From Favolaschia claudopus (lineage: Eukaryota > Basidiomycota > Agaricomycetes > Agaricales > Mycenaceae), in assembly GCA_037176885.1 (NCBI GenBank), contig JAWWNJ010000055.1, positions 868,001 through 932,000 on the forward strand: DNA of 64,000 nt, given 5' to 3'. The position numbers and the translations under genes are program-made. The stretch's first letter is position 1. The number at the start of each line of letters is the position of its first letter. The notes below the pieces were generated by a model. It had not been told where the DNA came from. It did no database searches and saw only the letters and a program-made list of their open reading frames with translations. This document shows, piece after piece, positions 22,116 through 34,191 of this stretch.

Positions 22116-24428
22116 ATGACTGTTACCCACCGGAAACCGCCGCTTCAACCGGACGAAATTGCTTGCACGTAGCGTTCGTTTCAAATGTCGCGCCGCTCAT
22201 CCTCAGCGCAGCCGTCAATGAACCCGGCATCCAATTAGAGTGCGATTCTTGCGCCTGCGACCTGACACACAGCATTCGCATAAAATGTGCAGACCCTGCT
22301 TGCCTGTCTGAAGATGGCGTCGACATTTGTCCTCCCTGCTTTTGCGCGGGAAAAGAATTTGGAACGCACCTTCGAACACACGCGTATCGCGTTATTGTGC
22401 GCAAGTCTTTTTGTGCCACCGTTAACTGTTCACGGTGTTGTAGGAATTCAATTCCTATCCGATATTCTCCGCCGACTGGGGTGCCGATGAGTTAGTCCTG
22501 TTTTCGCCTGCTCTCCGTCGGTTTACCCTCCATAGAGAATTACTGCTCCTGAAGGGCATCGCCAATCACGGCCTAGGTAACTGGAAGAAGATTGCGGAAC
22601 ATGTCGGTACACAGACCAAAGAGGAAGTCGAAAAACATTACAACACTTGCTATATTGATTCTTCAGATTGGCCTCTCCCTGTAAGTCGACCGTGCCTATG
22701 GTTTAATTCTTTCACTGACCCTCCCCCTCTATAAGCAAATGGATCTCAAATTCGATGTAGCACCCGAGCAATTTCAGGAGGCTAAGCGACGACGTATAAC
22801 GGAAATGAATGCGCGGCCTGTTTTGCCACCGAAACCGGCCCCCACCTCGGCGCCGGGAATACACGAAATCGCTACATTCCTCCCAGGACGTTTGGAGTTT
22901 GAACATGAATTAGACAACGAAGCGGAGGATCTGGTCAAAGATCTTGAATTCGGCGTGTGTCTAGACTATGGTGGTGACCAAATTCCTGAAGACGAGAATG
23001 ATCCCGATGTCAAAGCTCGACATCGCTGGGAGGAAGACAAGCGGAATGGCGTGGCTCCAAATTCCACAGTCGTTGTCGCCGAACGAAAGATGTCTCACAA
23101 AGGCAGAGGTCCACTCCCTCTTGTCAATGGCTCGTCCCATAGCGCAGTCAACGGAATAAATGGCGAAGTGACCACGCATTTGAAACCCTCAAATTCAGAG
23201 GATGTGATCATGGGTAACACCACCGAATCGGGTGCTGCTGAGGAAGAAGACGAAGTGACTCCGCTGCCTCCCATAGAAACACAGCACTCCTTAACGTTCA
23301 AATTAACCCTCCTAGAGATGTATGCTCAACGAGTCGAGAAACGTTTGGAAAGCAAGGGACTCATGTTTGATCGGGGACTTTTAGAGTACAAAAAAGTGCG
23401 ACGACTGTTTCCCCCCCCACCTCCCCCATTTCTGCCTCCTTTGTCTGATCCTTTGATAGATACAAGCAGCTGAAAAGAAACGGCCTAAAGAGGAGAAAGA
23501 TATTGTCCATAGGCTGCGACCTTTCTCGCGACTGCAAACGGCTGAAGATTACGAATCGTTTTCTGCCGACATTCTGTGTACGGTTTTGGACTGCCATACC
23601 ATCATATTTTCGTGCTCATCTCTTCGCATCCAGATGAAGCTATGCTGCGGAAGAAGATTCAAGACCTGCAGCAGTATCGTCGTCTTGGCCTGTCTACCGC
23701 CGGTGACATCGACAAATATATCAACGAGGTTGCAAAGCGGGTTCGTTGCTTTCTTTCTTTGTTTCTCAACTTGGTCGTAAGTTTTCGACCTCCAGACGCA
23801 AATAAAGATAAATCCCCGGGAATACTCCCTTTCGGAGAAGAAAAGTCGACAGTCGGTGGATCGCTCCAGTCAGGCTCCCGAAGGTAGAAAGAGTCATGAT
23901 CGTGAATCAACACCAAAGGTGGCTGATATCCCCACCCCCTCAAATGCTCGGAAACGAGGTAAATGCGAAGTTTCAATCTGAACAGTAACCAACACTAGCC
24001 TCACGTCATCTCTAGCACCCTTGAATCTTGCCAACAGCCCTTCCCTTCATCTACTCACCCCTGTCGAACAAACGCTTTGTTCACAGCTCCGCATACTTCC
24101 CAAACCTTACCTTGTCGTGAAAGAAACTCTTGTTCGTGAATACGCAAGAAGAGGAGGAAAGCTACGTAGGAGAGAAGCAAGAGACTTGGTCAAGATCGAC
24201 GTTAACAAAACAAGCCGGGTCTGGGATTTTTTGGCGCAAGCAGGATTTTTACAGATCAATGCAGAGCCTGCCATGAACGTCCATGCACCGACACAGCCGT
24301 CGCTTCCAAACGGGCTTGTTCCAAATAATGCGTTACATACTCCGGCTCTTTCTTCTAGTTCATCGCCCGCAGTCAACGGGCAGACTTCTGGACAGCCGAT
24401 GCCTTGGTCGCTTCCTGGTGGTTCTTAG
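22116..24428 (+). CDS. ADA2: Transcriptional adaptor Ada2 (SAGA complex)
   Basis: Ada2 binds and stimulates the Gcn5 histone acetyltransferase in SAGA and ADA complexes. The start MTVTHRKPPLQPDE is followed, after an intron, by a ZZ zinc finger with CDSCACDLTHSIRIKCA, DICPPCFCAGKEFG and HLRTHAYRVI. A SANT/Myb domain contains LLLKGIANHGLGNWKKIAEH and KEEVEKHYNTCYID. The Ada2 core follows with PGIHEIATFLPGRLEFEHEL and DLEFGVCLDYG. The C-terminal SWIRM domain is visible at about 24,040-24,260 (LLTPVEQTLCSQLRILPKPY through VWDFLAQAGFL). The protein is about 650 residues. All three diagnostic domains are present in the right order. Confidence 0.95.
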
Positions 24429-24609
24429 TATTGGTAACTCTTTGTTACAATTACCGATTTGTCGGTTCATGCTCGTCTTGACAGCAACAGAATAGACGCT
24501 TAGACGCCTTGTACTCCACTCTGTGTATTTTCTTTACGAACGGCTACTGGATTACAAGAATATATGTATACATTTGGAGCAATATAGCTTACTACAAGGA
24601 GTCTGCTTG
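24429..24609. other. Short convergent spacer
   Basis: This 181 bp stretch lies between the stops of ADA2 and the tRNase Z gene. It is AT-rich and presumably holds both 3' UTRs; nothing else is recognised. Confidence 0.4.
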
Positions 24610-26243
24610 TCACCACTTGCGTTTTTTATTGTTGATATACGGGAGGCCGTCGGCGCCGGGATCTGCATACACAATTTGGTCCTCGACGGGATAAGGCCTG
24701 GAATCAGGCTGAGCCGAGCGCAAGGCCATATCGGGCACTGGCACAGGTACGTTCATGAAGTCCCATGCTGCCATGGCGTGCCTTCCAGTACCCCAAGCTT
24801 CAGTCGCCTGCCTTTCAATCTCGCGAATGGCATTGAGACGCGGATCCCGGTCGAATCGCGGGGCAGGGAACCTTTCCGTATAAAGCCATGAGAGATGAGA
24901 GAGCAAAGCAGTTTCAACACACACCGAGCACCGATGTGGTTCAACACAAGCCTCTCTGCACCAATGGTTTTTGCGAATTCACCCGCCATGCTGGGAATAG
25001 AATGACCGCGAGCTAGTGCAGTATTAAGGCACACCTAAATGATGCTTATTCGAAACAATGTGTTGAGAAAGAAAATGATCGTGGTACCTCTGCTGAGCGC
25101 CTGTACTGTGGGGCAATTTCGCGGGGGATATGAGCGTCGGTTGCCTCGTGGATCAGGAGAGAAGCAGACATGCAGAGGGGGATCATGGGAGAAGGGTCGT
25201 AAGTATCGCCGAGAACTACAATTTTGCGTCGAGGCTCTGGATCTTCGCGAAACACATAACCCAAACAGGGATCTGTATATGAAGGGTTCTCAGAAAGACT
25301 GTATCATTGGCGGATTCAAAACTAACCGCGATGTAGAATGGGCCCTGCATCTACAAGGATATCCCCAAGGAGACCTTCGCCTTGAGTAATCTCTTTCCAG
25401 AAACCGTCATCTGTACACCGAATGTCTCTGCCTGCGACCTCGCTTGTGTGCATGACTTGCGGGGGATCGCAAGGTGTAGGATTGTCTTCTGGGCGGAGGA
25501 GCTCATGAACGACGTATTTATCGGCGGTCCGTGTCAGTGTCATGGTCATGATGTTACGAACAAATGTGCGGATGCCTGCAGGACCATATATTTCGATTTT
25601 GGGCTAAAATTGTTAATAAATTCAACTGACGGCGGCGAGTACGCAAGGATGCGTACAGGCTGGTCAAGGGGAACATAGGCATTTGGGTCAATCGAAGGAG
25701 CATATAAAACGTTTCTCAAGAAAGGGATAATGCCTAGACGATGCCTCGCTCGGATTACTGACGATGGATGGGAGTCTCAGACGTACCCATGCAGTGGTCA
25801 GCATGCATATGCGTTACCTTTCAAGGAAGTGTCAGACTGCTTCAAATGAACAAGGGAATCCTGGACTGACAAACATCTTTTTGACGCGATTAGACTTGAG
25901 CCATTGAGGAGTATCGGGGGGTTGGAAAGCAAACTGTCTGGTGGTACCCTCTGGCAGAGTGGGCAACAAATGTGTGGGAGACATGAAACTATGATATACC
26001 TGCACAGTCGACCACTGCAAGAAAGTTAACTAACCGAAAACAACTATAAGGACTATAAGACACACTCCACAGAGATCCGTCGCGGAGCAGTTCGAGGACA
26101 AGACTAGAGCAATTTCTGGATTCGGTGGGACCGCCGCCCGAGCAAGTACCCATGAAAGTGACAGACATTGTGCGAGCCATGGCAAGCGCAGAAGTAGAGC
26201 AAAGGCGAGTCGTAGCGCGCAATAACTTGTTAACAAGCGCCAT
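24610..26243 (-). CDS. Ribonuclease Z, short form (tRNase Z), with mitochondrial-type leader
   Basis: tRNase Z is a metallo-beta-lactamase-fold endonuclease that removes the 3' trailer of precursor tRNAs. The conserved body starts MSVTFMGTCSGGGPTESRNC and continues LWSVDCAEGTTRQFAF. After an intron the zinc-binding HxHxDH motif appears as THMHADHCMG (about 25,780-25,815). Later blocks are IVVLGDTYDPSPMIPL followed by LLIHEATDAHIP, and ARGHSIPSMAGEFAKTIGAERLVLNHI. The chosen ATG at 26,243 adds an Arg-rich, acid-free leader (MALVNKLLRATTRLCSTSALAMAR) that looks like a mitochondrial targeting peptide; starting at MARTMS would omit it. At roughly 400 residues this is the short (ELAC1/bacterial-like) form. 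It is divergent from the next gene by only 75 bp. Confidence 0.87.
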
Positions 26244-26318
26244 ACAACTTTGGGTATTGCCGTATTTGGGTTCTTCAACTTGAACTTGTACCACGACCAC
26301 TACATTTCTATCTCGGCC

Positions 26319-27287
26319 ATGCCACCTTCCTCTCCTTCATTCGCACCTTCCTTCCAGATTATAGTCGTACCCCCTGCAGAAGATTGCCAGCCTGACTATC
26401 TCGTCTTTGCTGCCCATGACGGCCCCGAGCCTCATGAGCTCATCGCAGACCCCGACTTCGCCTCTCTCGATGCGGCCCTCGCTCGTATCCGTGGTCCAGA
26501 GCACTCCCGTCATGTCCCAGACGCAGAAGATCTCACCATTCGCGACGATCTGACTGTTCGCGACGACTCGGAGATCGTCGAGGTGGTCAAAGTGCGACGA
26601 CGGTCGGCGTCGCAGAGCGAGCCTCCCGCTGCTCTTCCCCCGCCGCCGAAACCAAAGTCTCTCAAGTCGCGCGCAGGCAGTGCTTTTCGCTCGATAAAGA
26701 ATTTGGCTCGTGTAGCGTCTCGCAGTACTTCCACCACTGACAGACCCTACGCCCACCAAGTCTTTGCTTCCAGTCAGAGCACACAAGCCACCTTTTCTTC
26801 TGCACCCCAGCCAGCCACGCCCCCCGCTCCTTCCCGCCGTGGCTCTATCATTCTCACCCAGCTCTTCCGCACACCCTCTCCTATCCATGACACACCACCC
26901 GCCCTCGCTGGACATTATCCCGACGACGACGAGGCCGACGTTTTAGACGAAGAAGATGACGACGACCAGGACAGTATTCCTTCGCGAGGCCCATCACCCA
27001 CGCCTTCAACACGTACTTTTGCTTCTTCAGTCCGTCGTCGCTTTTCCGTGCTCAATTTCATGAAACCCGCCTCAGCACCTCCGCCACGACCGTCGTCGCC
27101 ACCAACCCTGTCTCGCGGGTCCACGGTGCCCTCAACCTCCTCATCGTTGCCCCCAACACCAACAGAAGAGTCTTATCCTTCTCCTTGCGAAAAGGGCGCT
27201 GATGACGATCCGGATCGCACCATTGGCGAGATGCGCCTTGATTCGCTCCACTTCGACTCCCTGTCGTTTGACGCGGACAATTTTTGA
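26319..27287 (+). CDS. Uncharacterised Ser/Pro-rich disordered protein
   Basis: I do not recognise this gene. It is a single exon of 322 codons starting MPPSSPSFAPSFQIIVVPPA. An N-terminal segment of about 90 residues looks folded (DYLVFAAHDGPEPHELIADP, followed by short acidic repeats LTIRDDLTVRDD). The remainder is low-complexity and Ser/Pro-rich, with basic patches (SRAGSAFRSIKNLARVASRS, SVRRRFSVLNFMKP) and one strongly acidic run near residue 215. It ends with a repeated motif, DSLHFDSLSFDADNF. Clean codon use across the whole length and the downstream convergent gene support it as real coding sequence. Arg-x-x-Ser sites suggest phosphorylation, but this is only inference. Confidence 0.7.
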   Translation: MPPSSPSFAPSFQIIVVPPAEDCQPDYLVFAAHDGPEPHELIADPDFASLDAALARIRGPEHSRHVPDAEDLTIRDDLTVRDDSEIVEVVKVRRRSASQSEPPAALPPPPKPKSLKSRAGSAFRSIKNLARVASRSTSTTDRPYAHQVFASSQSTQATFSSAPQPATPPAPSRRGSIILTQLFRTPSPIHDTPPALAGHYPDDDEADVLDEEDDDDQDSIPSRGPSPTPSTRTFASSVRRRFSVLNFMKPASAPPPRPSSPPTLSRGSTVPSTSSSLPPTPTEESYPSPCEKGADDDPDRTIGEMRLDSLHFDSLSFDADNF

Positions 27288-27394
27288 CGCTTGTGTTTCG
27301 TTCATTTCTATCCATACTCTGCATGCACACAAATTCGGATCCATACAACACGAGGTTTTTTTATTTTTCACTCTACGCGCAATGTATATACGAC

Positions 27395-30300
27395 TCAATA
27401 CGTTTCCGCCAATACTGTTGAAGCAAAATGGTTAGAGTTCCTTGAATGAGCAAAAGGTTTGAGAAACTCACTCAATGTCACCAGAGATGTCCATCCAGTG
27501 AATGGATGGCTGTGAGTGCATGAGAGACATTCATAATGCTGGTTGGGGAGAATCACAAACCTCCGCATGCCTTCTCCGTTGAGAGCATTGTATTGTTCCC
27601 ATACATAACCTGTTCGTTCGTATTCCTGTGCGAACATGAGGAATTTGTAGGTGGGAATGGAGATTCTTACTTTGAATACGTTGTCGACAATGTTTTTACG
27701 CAACTGCTGGTAAATCTCCTGCGTACGTCCCTTGTACGGACCGTCTTCTGCAGCATACGTCTAATCTCAAGTCAGGGCCATCACAAATTCAAACCAAGCT
27801 TGAATACGGACTGTGTGGAGCGAGCGTAACACAAGGTAATTCATTTGTACCCAGATCGGGCCTTTCCAATAATTCTCGCCTGTACCGAATTGCGGATGTG
27901 ATGCCGACAGACTACGGAGACCGTATGGCGACCACAGCTGCTCCGGATCATGGAGTGCGTCCAGCATGGGCCCGAGGTGTGGAGACGATGGAGGGAGCAG
28001 TCCGAGCAGGAGCGGAAACATGGAGAGGTAGCCTTGATGGCATACGTGGTACGACTCATCTGTGAAACCGTATCAGAAACGCTACAAACCTCAAGCCAGG
28101 AAAATTGCCTTCATCGTCGACACCAACGTCACAGTACATCTGTTTTTCTTCGCTCCAATGTAGGTCTGAGAACGAGCAGAGAAATATCAACCACCAATGT
28201 TGTCGCACTCCGATCAATCTACTTTACCATCGATGTTGTTCAGAATAGCCAGTTCAATCTCCGCAAACGACATTGCATCGTCCGTCTCCCCGACGTATTC
28301 TGCAATATCTTTCATCGTACGTGTAAAGAACGCCATCCATGAAATCAGATCGAGATGCAGTTCTCCCGCGTGCGGCGGACCCCGAGGGTAGTCGTCCATT
28401 CCACTTGTTAGTACATGCTGCTCAGATCGTCCACGCCAACGGTAGCCTTCCGTACGAGAGCGTGCGACACGCCCGTACTGTTTGATTTGCCCTCGCTGAG
28501 TTCGGCGGAACCAGTCGTAATGGCGTTTCAGCGGTGTATAAATCGACTTCAGGAATGAAAGCGCTTGCTGAGGCTCTAGATATGCGCTGCCAGCATCATA
28601 TGCAGAGCGTTCTGATAAGCGCTCTTGTGCGCTACCCATCCCGAGGTCCATCCCAAGATCCTCGTCAGTCGGACCTGACGAAGCAGCTGCTTTCTTGACG
28701 CGGGCTATGAAAGCGGTGACGGCCATTGTCAGAGTCGGCGGATTTGCATAGTTCGGCACTTGAGTCTGGAATTCCGCAGGAACCTAGGGCAAGACAATGA
28801 GACAAGACTTTGCGGAATGGTAAGAGGACAGAGAACTTTGCTTCTGGCTTCCTCCCCTAGAATCTGTTCCCGTGCTACCCATCCATCATCATCGATGAGC
28901 TCGATCCAATCCTTGAGTATTGTAAGACTGCAAAGCTGTTTTGAGATGCGTGCAGTATATAGGCATAAGGTGTGAGTACCTGAAGTCGTTGTCGTACCCG
29001 CCAATGTGTAAAAGATGGAAACCTTCATCCCTATTACATTCTCATGTGAGCCCAGACCCTAGTGCGATGGCGTCGACGGCAAGACAAACCAATAAAACCC
29101 TCGCGGGAAGAAACTTCGGCTGGGAGTCGCAGTCAACAGAGCCTTGGGCTCCGTCAATCTCGCTCCCGTTTCGCCCTCCTCCTTCTCCGCTTGTGCATCG
29201 TCTTCGTCTTCGTCCCATTCATAGGAGAACTTTCTATTAACAATGGAAGTCCCGTAGAAATATCCAACACCACCGACGAGATTCGAAGTGATAGATTTCG
29301 AAAAAGCTTCAATCTGATCTTTTTTAGGACCATGGTAATCGGGCGGCAGAGGGAACGCGGCTTGGAACCGCTTTCCGTAATTGGTAACAAGCGCAGGAAT
29401 GCCATTGTCCAGAGTTGCGGCTGAAGGCTGATTAGTGCCCGAGTCTGCAGAAATACACAAACCCTACAGCTTAGTTTCTGCTTGCTGCTTGCACTCTCGA
29501 AGAAAACATCGAATTGGAACTCGCCGTCAAACGATTTCTGTATCGCATACAAATTGCTGGCGGTGTAAACCTCGTCAGGAAGTTGCAGTACAAAAGAGGG
29601 ATCGGGAGGGTTGCCGTCTTTGTAAGGGGCCAAAATCTCTTGGGCGCGTTTGATGACCTGTTGTAAAATGACCTCTGTAATACTAAGCACGCTGATAATC
29701 AAGTGAAACTTTGTTACCTTTCGCTTGCCATACATTTCCAGAAGCCACAGGCTGCCCGAGAAAGTGCGTTTTCCCGATGCGTTCTGCGAATTTGCTCGCA
29801 TGGGGACCCGCGCTTTTGGGTGTGTTGCCAGGAGCTGTATTAACATGAGATGAAAAATCAATATACTTCAACGCGCAAAATGAAGTACCATCCACAATTC
29901 GCAGCGTGAAATCGTCGAGCTCTGGTGTTGAGCCTGAAAACTTGATATCGCCCTCTAAACCCTTGAAGAAAATTCAAACTTGGTCAGAGACCAGCGCGAA
30001 CGGCTTACATTTTCGTCTTCCTCGGTGTCCATATCAATCCCACCCAGCCCTTCCAAACCCAGATAGAATATCAGGGACGGATGCGAGGGCATATCTTGAG
30101 TGGGATTTGAAAAATACAGTGCAAGGACGGCCAAGTCAACACACCAGGGTTTATCGGTTCGCCCTTTATTCTGGCAGCCCAGCTGCCTCCATTGTCACCT
30201 CCAGCCACCTTGAGAAATTCGGTGGTTATCTTGACATTGTTTGGGCCGTCCTGTATCACTTGTACGCCGCCTTCTCGAGGGTCATATTCTGTCCAAGTGT

Positions 30301-30573
30301 AACTTGTAATGCCGTCGCCCTGATCACAAGCATGTCGCGTCCCTGGTCATTGTCGATGTCGGACCATAAATATGCAAAGATACAGGGCTCCTCACTAGCG
30401 ATAGACTGGTAGTCGTGCGTCCCAAACCACATAAGACCAGTCATGAGAGACTGAGGTATCCGAGGCCGAAGACCAAAGTAAAGATTGGGACGGTAAGGGC
30501 CCCATAACAAGGTATCATTGACGGGTTCCGCAGCGACCAAAGTCAGTGGCAGCAAAACCCAAAGCAGATGCAT
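27395..30573 (-). CDS. Mannosyl-oligosaccharide glucosidase (glucosidase I, GH63)
   Basis: Glucosidase I trims the outermost glucose from N-linked glycans in the ER. The start MHLLWVLLPLTLVAAEPVND is a signal sequence, followed by LLWGPYRPNLYFGLRPRIPQ and GLMWFGTHDY, both typical GH63 N-terminal blocks. The catalytic (alpha/alpha)6 region includes YWKGPIWVQMNYLVLRSLH and YVWEQYNALNGEGMRR, and the end reads HPFTGWTSLVTL. The last exon is only 20 nt (27,395-27,414), reached through an intron at 27,415-27,471. This splice gives the expected ending ILAETY, whereas reading through does not. About nine introns are used and the protein is close to 800 residues. It corresponds to yeast Cwh41/Gls1. 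Confidence 0.92.
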
Positions 30574-30894
30574 GGAAGTAACAAACCTGGCGAATTGATG
30601 CTGAGTTAATACGTGGCGCGGTCGCGGTCGCGTGACCGTCGCGTTCCTTCTCAGTTCCTTCTCCCGCCGTTTCACTTGTCAGGAGGAATGTTCTCCATCG
30701 TGGCGTTGATCTTCAACAGCTTTGAAGTAATACGCTCATTTGACACGCAACATATTTAACCCGTCAACAGCTTTTCCCAAGCCGCCAAGGCTGTACTTGC
30801 TATGTCTTCGCAAGCACATAAATTCTGCTACACCCTTCGACAGTTGTATCTCCCCTCTTGAAGTCTTTCCATCCCTGCACACTCCCTAACCACA
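30574..30894. promoter_or_regulatory. Divergent promoter, glucosidase I and SPFH protein
   Basis: This 321 bp region lies between two divergent ATGs. It has a GC-rich left part (GCGGTCGCGGTCGCG) and an AT-rich patch near 30,750. No precise elements can be assigned. Confidence 0.4.
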
Positions 30895-33411
30895 ATGTCT
30901 GTCGGCAATTCTACCGTCGTCGGCGATAACGATACCCCGGTCACCCTCCGCAAAGACCAACACACTCCTATTCCTGAAATACCAGAGAATGTTAACACAT
31001 TCAGCTTCACTACAGATGACTACCTCAAGGAACGAGCTTTCTATGTACCTATTGGCTTAGGTGGTCTCATCGCCGCATTGGAAGCCCTAGTAAGTGAGGA
31101 TTAAATGCTACGCCCTCCCAGTCTCACGTCTTCCATAGGACGAGCAGCTTGTACAAGTAAGCTCATTCGTTATACATTCATTATCTTTCTATAACATTCC
31201 GCCCAGTCTGGCCGCAGTAAAATCCTTTCTAAGAAGGTCCGTTCCTTGGGTCGAGTATGACCTGTGATTCATTCAACTTACATATTTCATAGCGACCTGT
31301 TGCCTGGGCTGGAAGAGAAATTACTCCAGGACGTATTGGGCTGATAAACTACGGAGGCAGTCCTAAACTTGTCACGCGTCCCGGCCGTTACCCGTGAGGC
31401 TCCAACGACTATTCCTGGTCCAAGCTCAACTGATCACATTCCAGTCCTTTTCCGTTCCGCAACTGGTGGGCGCGTACTTGGGAAGGCACTCACGGAAGCA
31501 AGTTAACTATGTCTTATCACTATGCTGTACTGTACTGATCAGCTCTTTCAGTTTCCGATGCTGTCATCGAGTTCCAGGGTTTGACCGTGGTCCAAGTTTC
31601 GCAGAATCAGGCGGCAGTCATATCGGACCCCCAGAACAAGATCTTCGTTGTCAAAAACTCTGGATTTGTCGCCTTTGCCATTGAAGGTTCCTACGATGTC
31701 CTTGCCGTGATTGACCAGACACATTTGCCCTCTATTGTTGTCGACAAACTGACCGGGGTTGTCCTTGGCTGGACACACGAGGTCAAAATGCAGAGTAAGG
31801 TCGGAAAGGGGGCTGAAAGGGACTACGTTGTCGCTCTCTTGTGGGTTCATTGCATCCCAAACAGTTGCTGTCCTCATGCACGCACAGTTTGAACATACCG
31901 GCGAACAATTGCGCCATTTTACAACGGGGCAATGACCTTGAGCTTCTGGGAGCGGGTCAATCTGTAATAACCAATCCTTCGGTAACATTGAATTCTCAGT
32001 CTTCATTTCTGGCCTGTGAACGAAATGAAACAGGTTACTCTACGTGGATTGTATACTCTCGGGGAGAATCAATTGGAATTGCCAACCAAAGACATGTAAG
32101 TAAAGCATACCCGCTCCTACTCTGCGCTCAATATTTCCAGCTTCACGCGAGACCAGGTCCCTGTGTCTCTGACACTTTATCTCAAGTGGCAGCTCACAGA
32201 GCCATTGAAATTAGCTACTCGTATGTCCTCTGCTCATCCCAATGTTTTGGCTGACCCTGTGCTTTAGATGGATACAACACCCCGTATGACGCGCTGCGCG
32301 ATAAGACGCAGTCAATTTTGACTCAAATAGTGGCTCACCTGGTAAGTTGATATGGTTGTTTTCGATTGTAATTCATTGAGAATTTTCAAGGATTATTCTT
32401 CCATGGTATGTTCAACGTAATCCAGCAAATTGTCTGGACTTGTAAATTGCCATCCCAGGTGAAGCAGCGTACGCTCGGTCCGAACAATTTAGAAGACGGC
32501 AATGACCCTTCATCCCAATTTTTGGTCAGTAGAGTGTTTTTGCCAGTGATCAATCTTCGGATCTGAGGATAATGCTAGGACTCGCTGAGAACGCAGGCAT
32601 TGGACGAGTGAGTCTCTGCGTATGAGCATATCGAAAACTAACGCGGTATAGGATGCACGAAGCTGCGTTGGAATATGGCATAGTGCTCAAAGATCTCGCC
32701 GTCATCGACAGGCAGTTCAAGGTGCCAGATTTCAGCAATAATTGTTTGAATTTCGACTGTTCTCAACGCATTGATCTCAGGGCGAAATTGCAAATACGAT
32801 GGACAAGGTGACCAAACTCCTCTTCGAGCAGTGTTGGTATAGTAACCCAATTCTTCAGTTGACGACCCGCGCTCTTCATGCTCAAGTCGAAGCGGCCAAT
32901 GTCCACAGGGAGAACGATAATAGGGTCAAGCAGGAGGAAGGTGCACTTGCTGTCGCTCGTATCAAAGCTCAGGGCAAGTGTTCTGCTGCCTTGATTTGAT
33001 CTAAAGACCAATTTCTGCGCCCCTCAGCTCTCAATAGTGAGGCCGACGCTGCGGCATATAGTGTAGTGGCTGCGGCCAAAGCCCAGGCTGAAAGGACAAA
33101 GATTGAGGCCCAAGCTTTAGCAGAAGCAACGAGAATGGCGGCTGAAGCCGAAGCCGAAGCTGTCCGAATCAAGGCTGAAGCGGATGCCAAGGTGGTGGAC
33201 CAGTTTGCTCGTGAGATGGAGTTGAGACGGATGGAAGTATCGCGGGTTCAGGTAGGAGTTCCGTTTGTCGATTTGTCCGTGCTGAACTGAAGTGTGGGTG
33301 CAGGCGTACGGGTCGAAGACGGTGTTTGTGCCTACGGAGGGGCCAGGAGCCCAAATGGGCAGTGCTATGGCAATGGGGATGGCTGCGGGGATGGGTGCTG
33401 ACCGACGATGA
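30895..33411 (+). CDS. SPFH/band-7 domain protein
   Basis: This is a member of the SPFH (stomatin/prohibitin/flotillin/HflK) superfamily, with a fungal architecture that I recall from basidiomycetes but which has no established function. The N-terminus (MSVGNSTVVG, later ERAFYVPIGLGGLIAALEAL) contains one hydrophobic stretch. The core includes EITPGRIGLINYGGSPKLVT, VIEFQGLTVVQVSQNQAAVI and NIPANNCAILQRGNDLELLG. The long helical region has RALHAQVEAANVHRENDNRV and an Ala/Glu-rich coiled coil rich in EAEAEAVRIKAEADAKVVDQ, typical of flotillin-like tails. It ends in a Gly/Met-rich segment, GMAAGMGADRR. Many small exons make internal borders uncertain. It may scaffold membrane microdomains; this is inferred from the family only. 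Confidence 0.75.
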
Positions 33412-33594
33412 GATTGAGTAATTGTAGCTTTATTGTAATAATGACTCGAGAGACCAAATCGAGGAGCTTGCCTTCCTGATGCCGCATGCATTTGTTTGTT
33501 TACTTGACAAGCTTCCTCTCTCTGTCTCTGACCACCACCACAACCACCACCTCACCCCACTCTACCTTTTCCTTTCCGTGCTATTCCCCCCGCA

Positions 33595-34191
33595 ATGAGG
33601 TCAAAGTTCAAGGACGAGCACCCCTTCGGTGCGTCTCCGCGTCTCCGCAGCTCCCACAAAAGCACCAATCTCCTTAATTGTTCCCAGAGAAGCGCAAGGC
33701 AGAGGCAGAGCGGATTCGGCAGAAGTATCCGGATAGAATTCCCGTCTGTTCTCCGCCTGTCTGCATTGAACTCGCCACTCATCGTCCTGTAGGTCATTTG
33801 CGAGAAGGCGGATCGCACGGACATCCCAACGATCGACAAGAAGAAGTATCTTGTCCCTTCGGTGCGGTCTACCTCTGGTGCTTGCTGTTCACTGGGCTTA
33901 TCACTCTCCAGGATCTGACGGTCGGGCAGTTCGTCTACGTCATTCGTAAACGAATCAAGCTCGCACCAGAGAAGGCCATCTTCATCTTCGTCGACGAGGT
34001 CCTCCCGCCAACCGCAGCATTGATGAGCGCGATTTACGAGGAGCACAAGTGCGCGTCGTTCTCTCTCGTCGTTGCATGAACTGACCGCTCTCTGGGCCTC
34101 CAGGGATGACGACAATTTCCTTTATGTCAGCTACTCGGGTGAGAATACGTTTGGTCAGGAGGGTTGGCTCGAGCTTCCGTCGGACGCATGA
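33595..34191 (+). CDS. ATG8: Autophagy ubiquitin-like protein Atg8
   Basis: Atg8 is conjugated to phosphatidylethanolamine and drives autophagosome membrane growth and cargo selection. The start [11 protein letters not shown] joins to [40 protein letters not shown] and [20 protein letters not shown]. Next come [19 protein letters not shown] and [16 protein letters not shown], all near-invariant in the family. The Gly of ENTFG is the expected lipidation residue after cleavage by Atg4. It is followed by a 13-residue tail, [11 protein letters not shown] with flanking introns absent, longer than the single residue in yeast. Four introns split this small gene of roughly 125 codons. Confidence 0.97.

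Noticed and set aside
26337..26915. 192-codon open frame on the minus strand
   Set aside because: It lies opposite a single-exon plus-strand gene with better composition and shows no recognisable motif.
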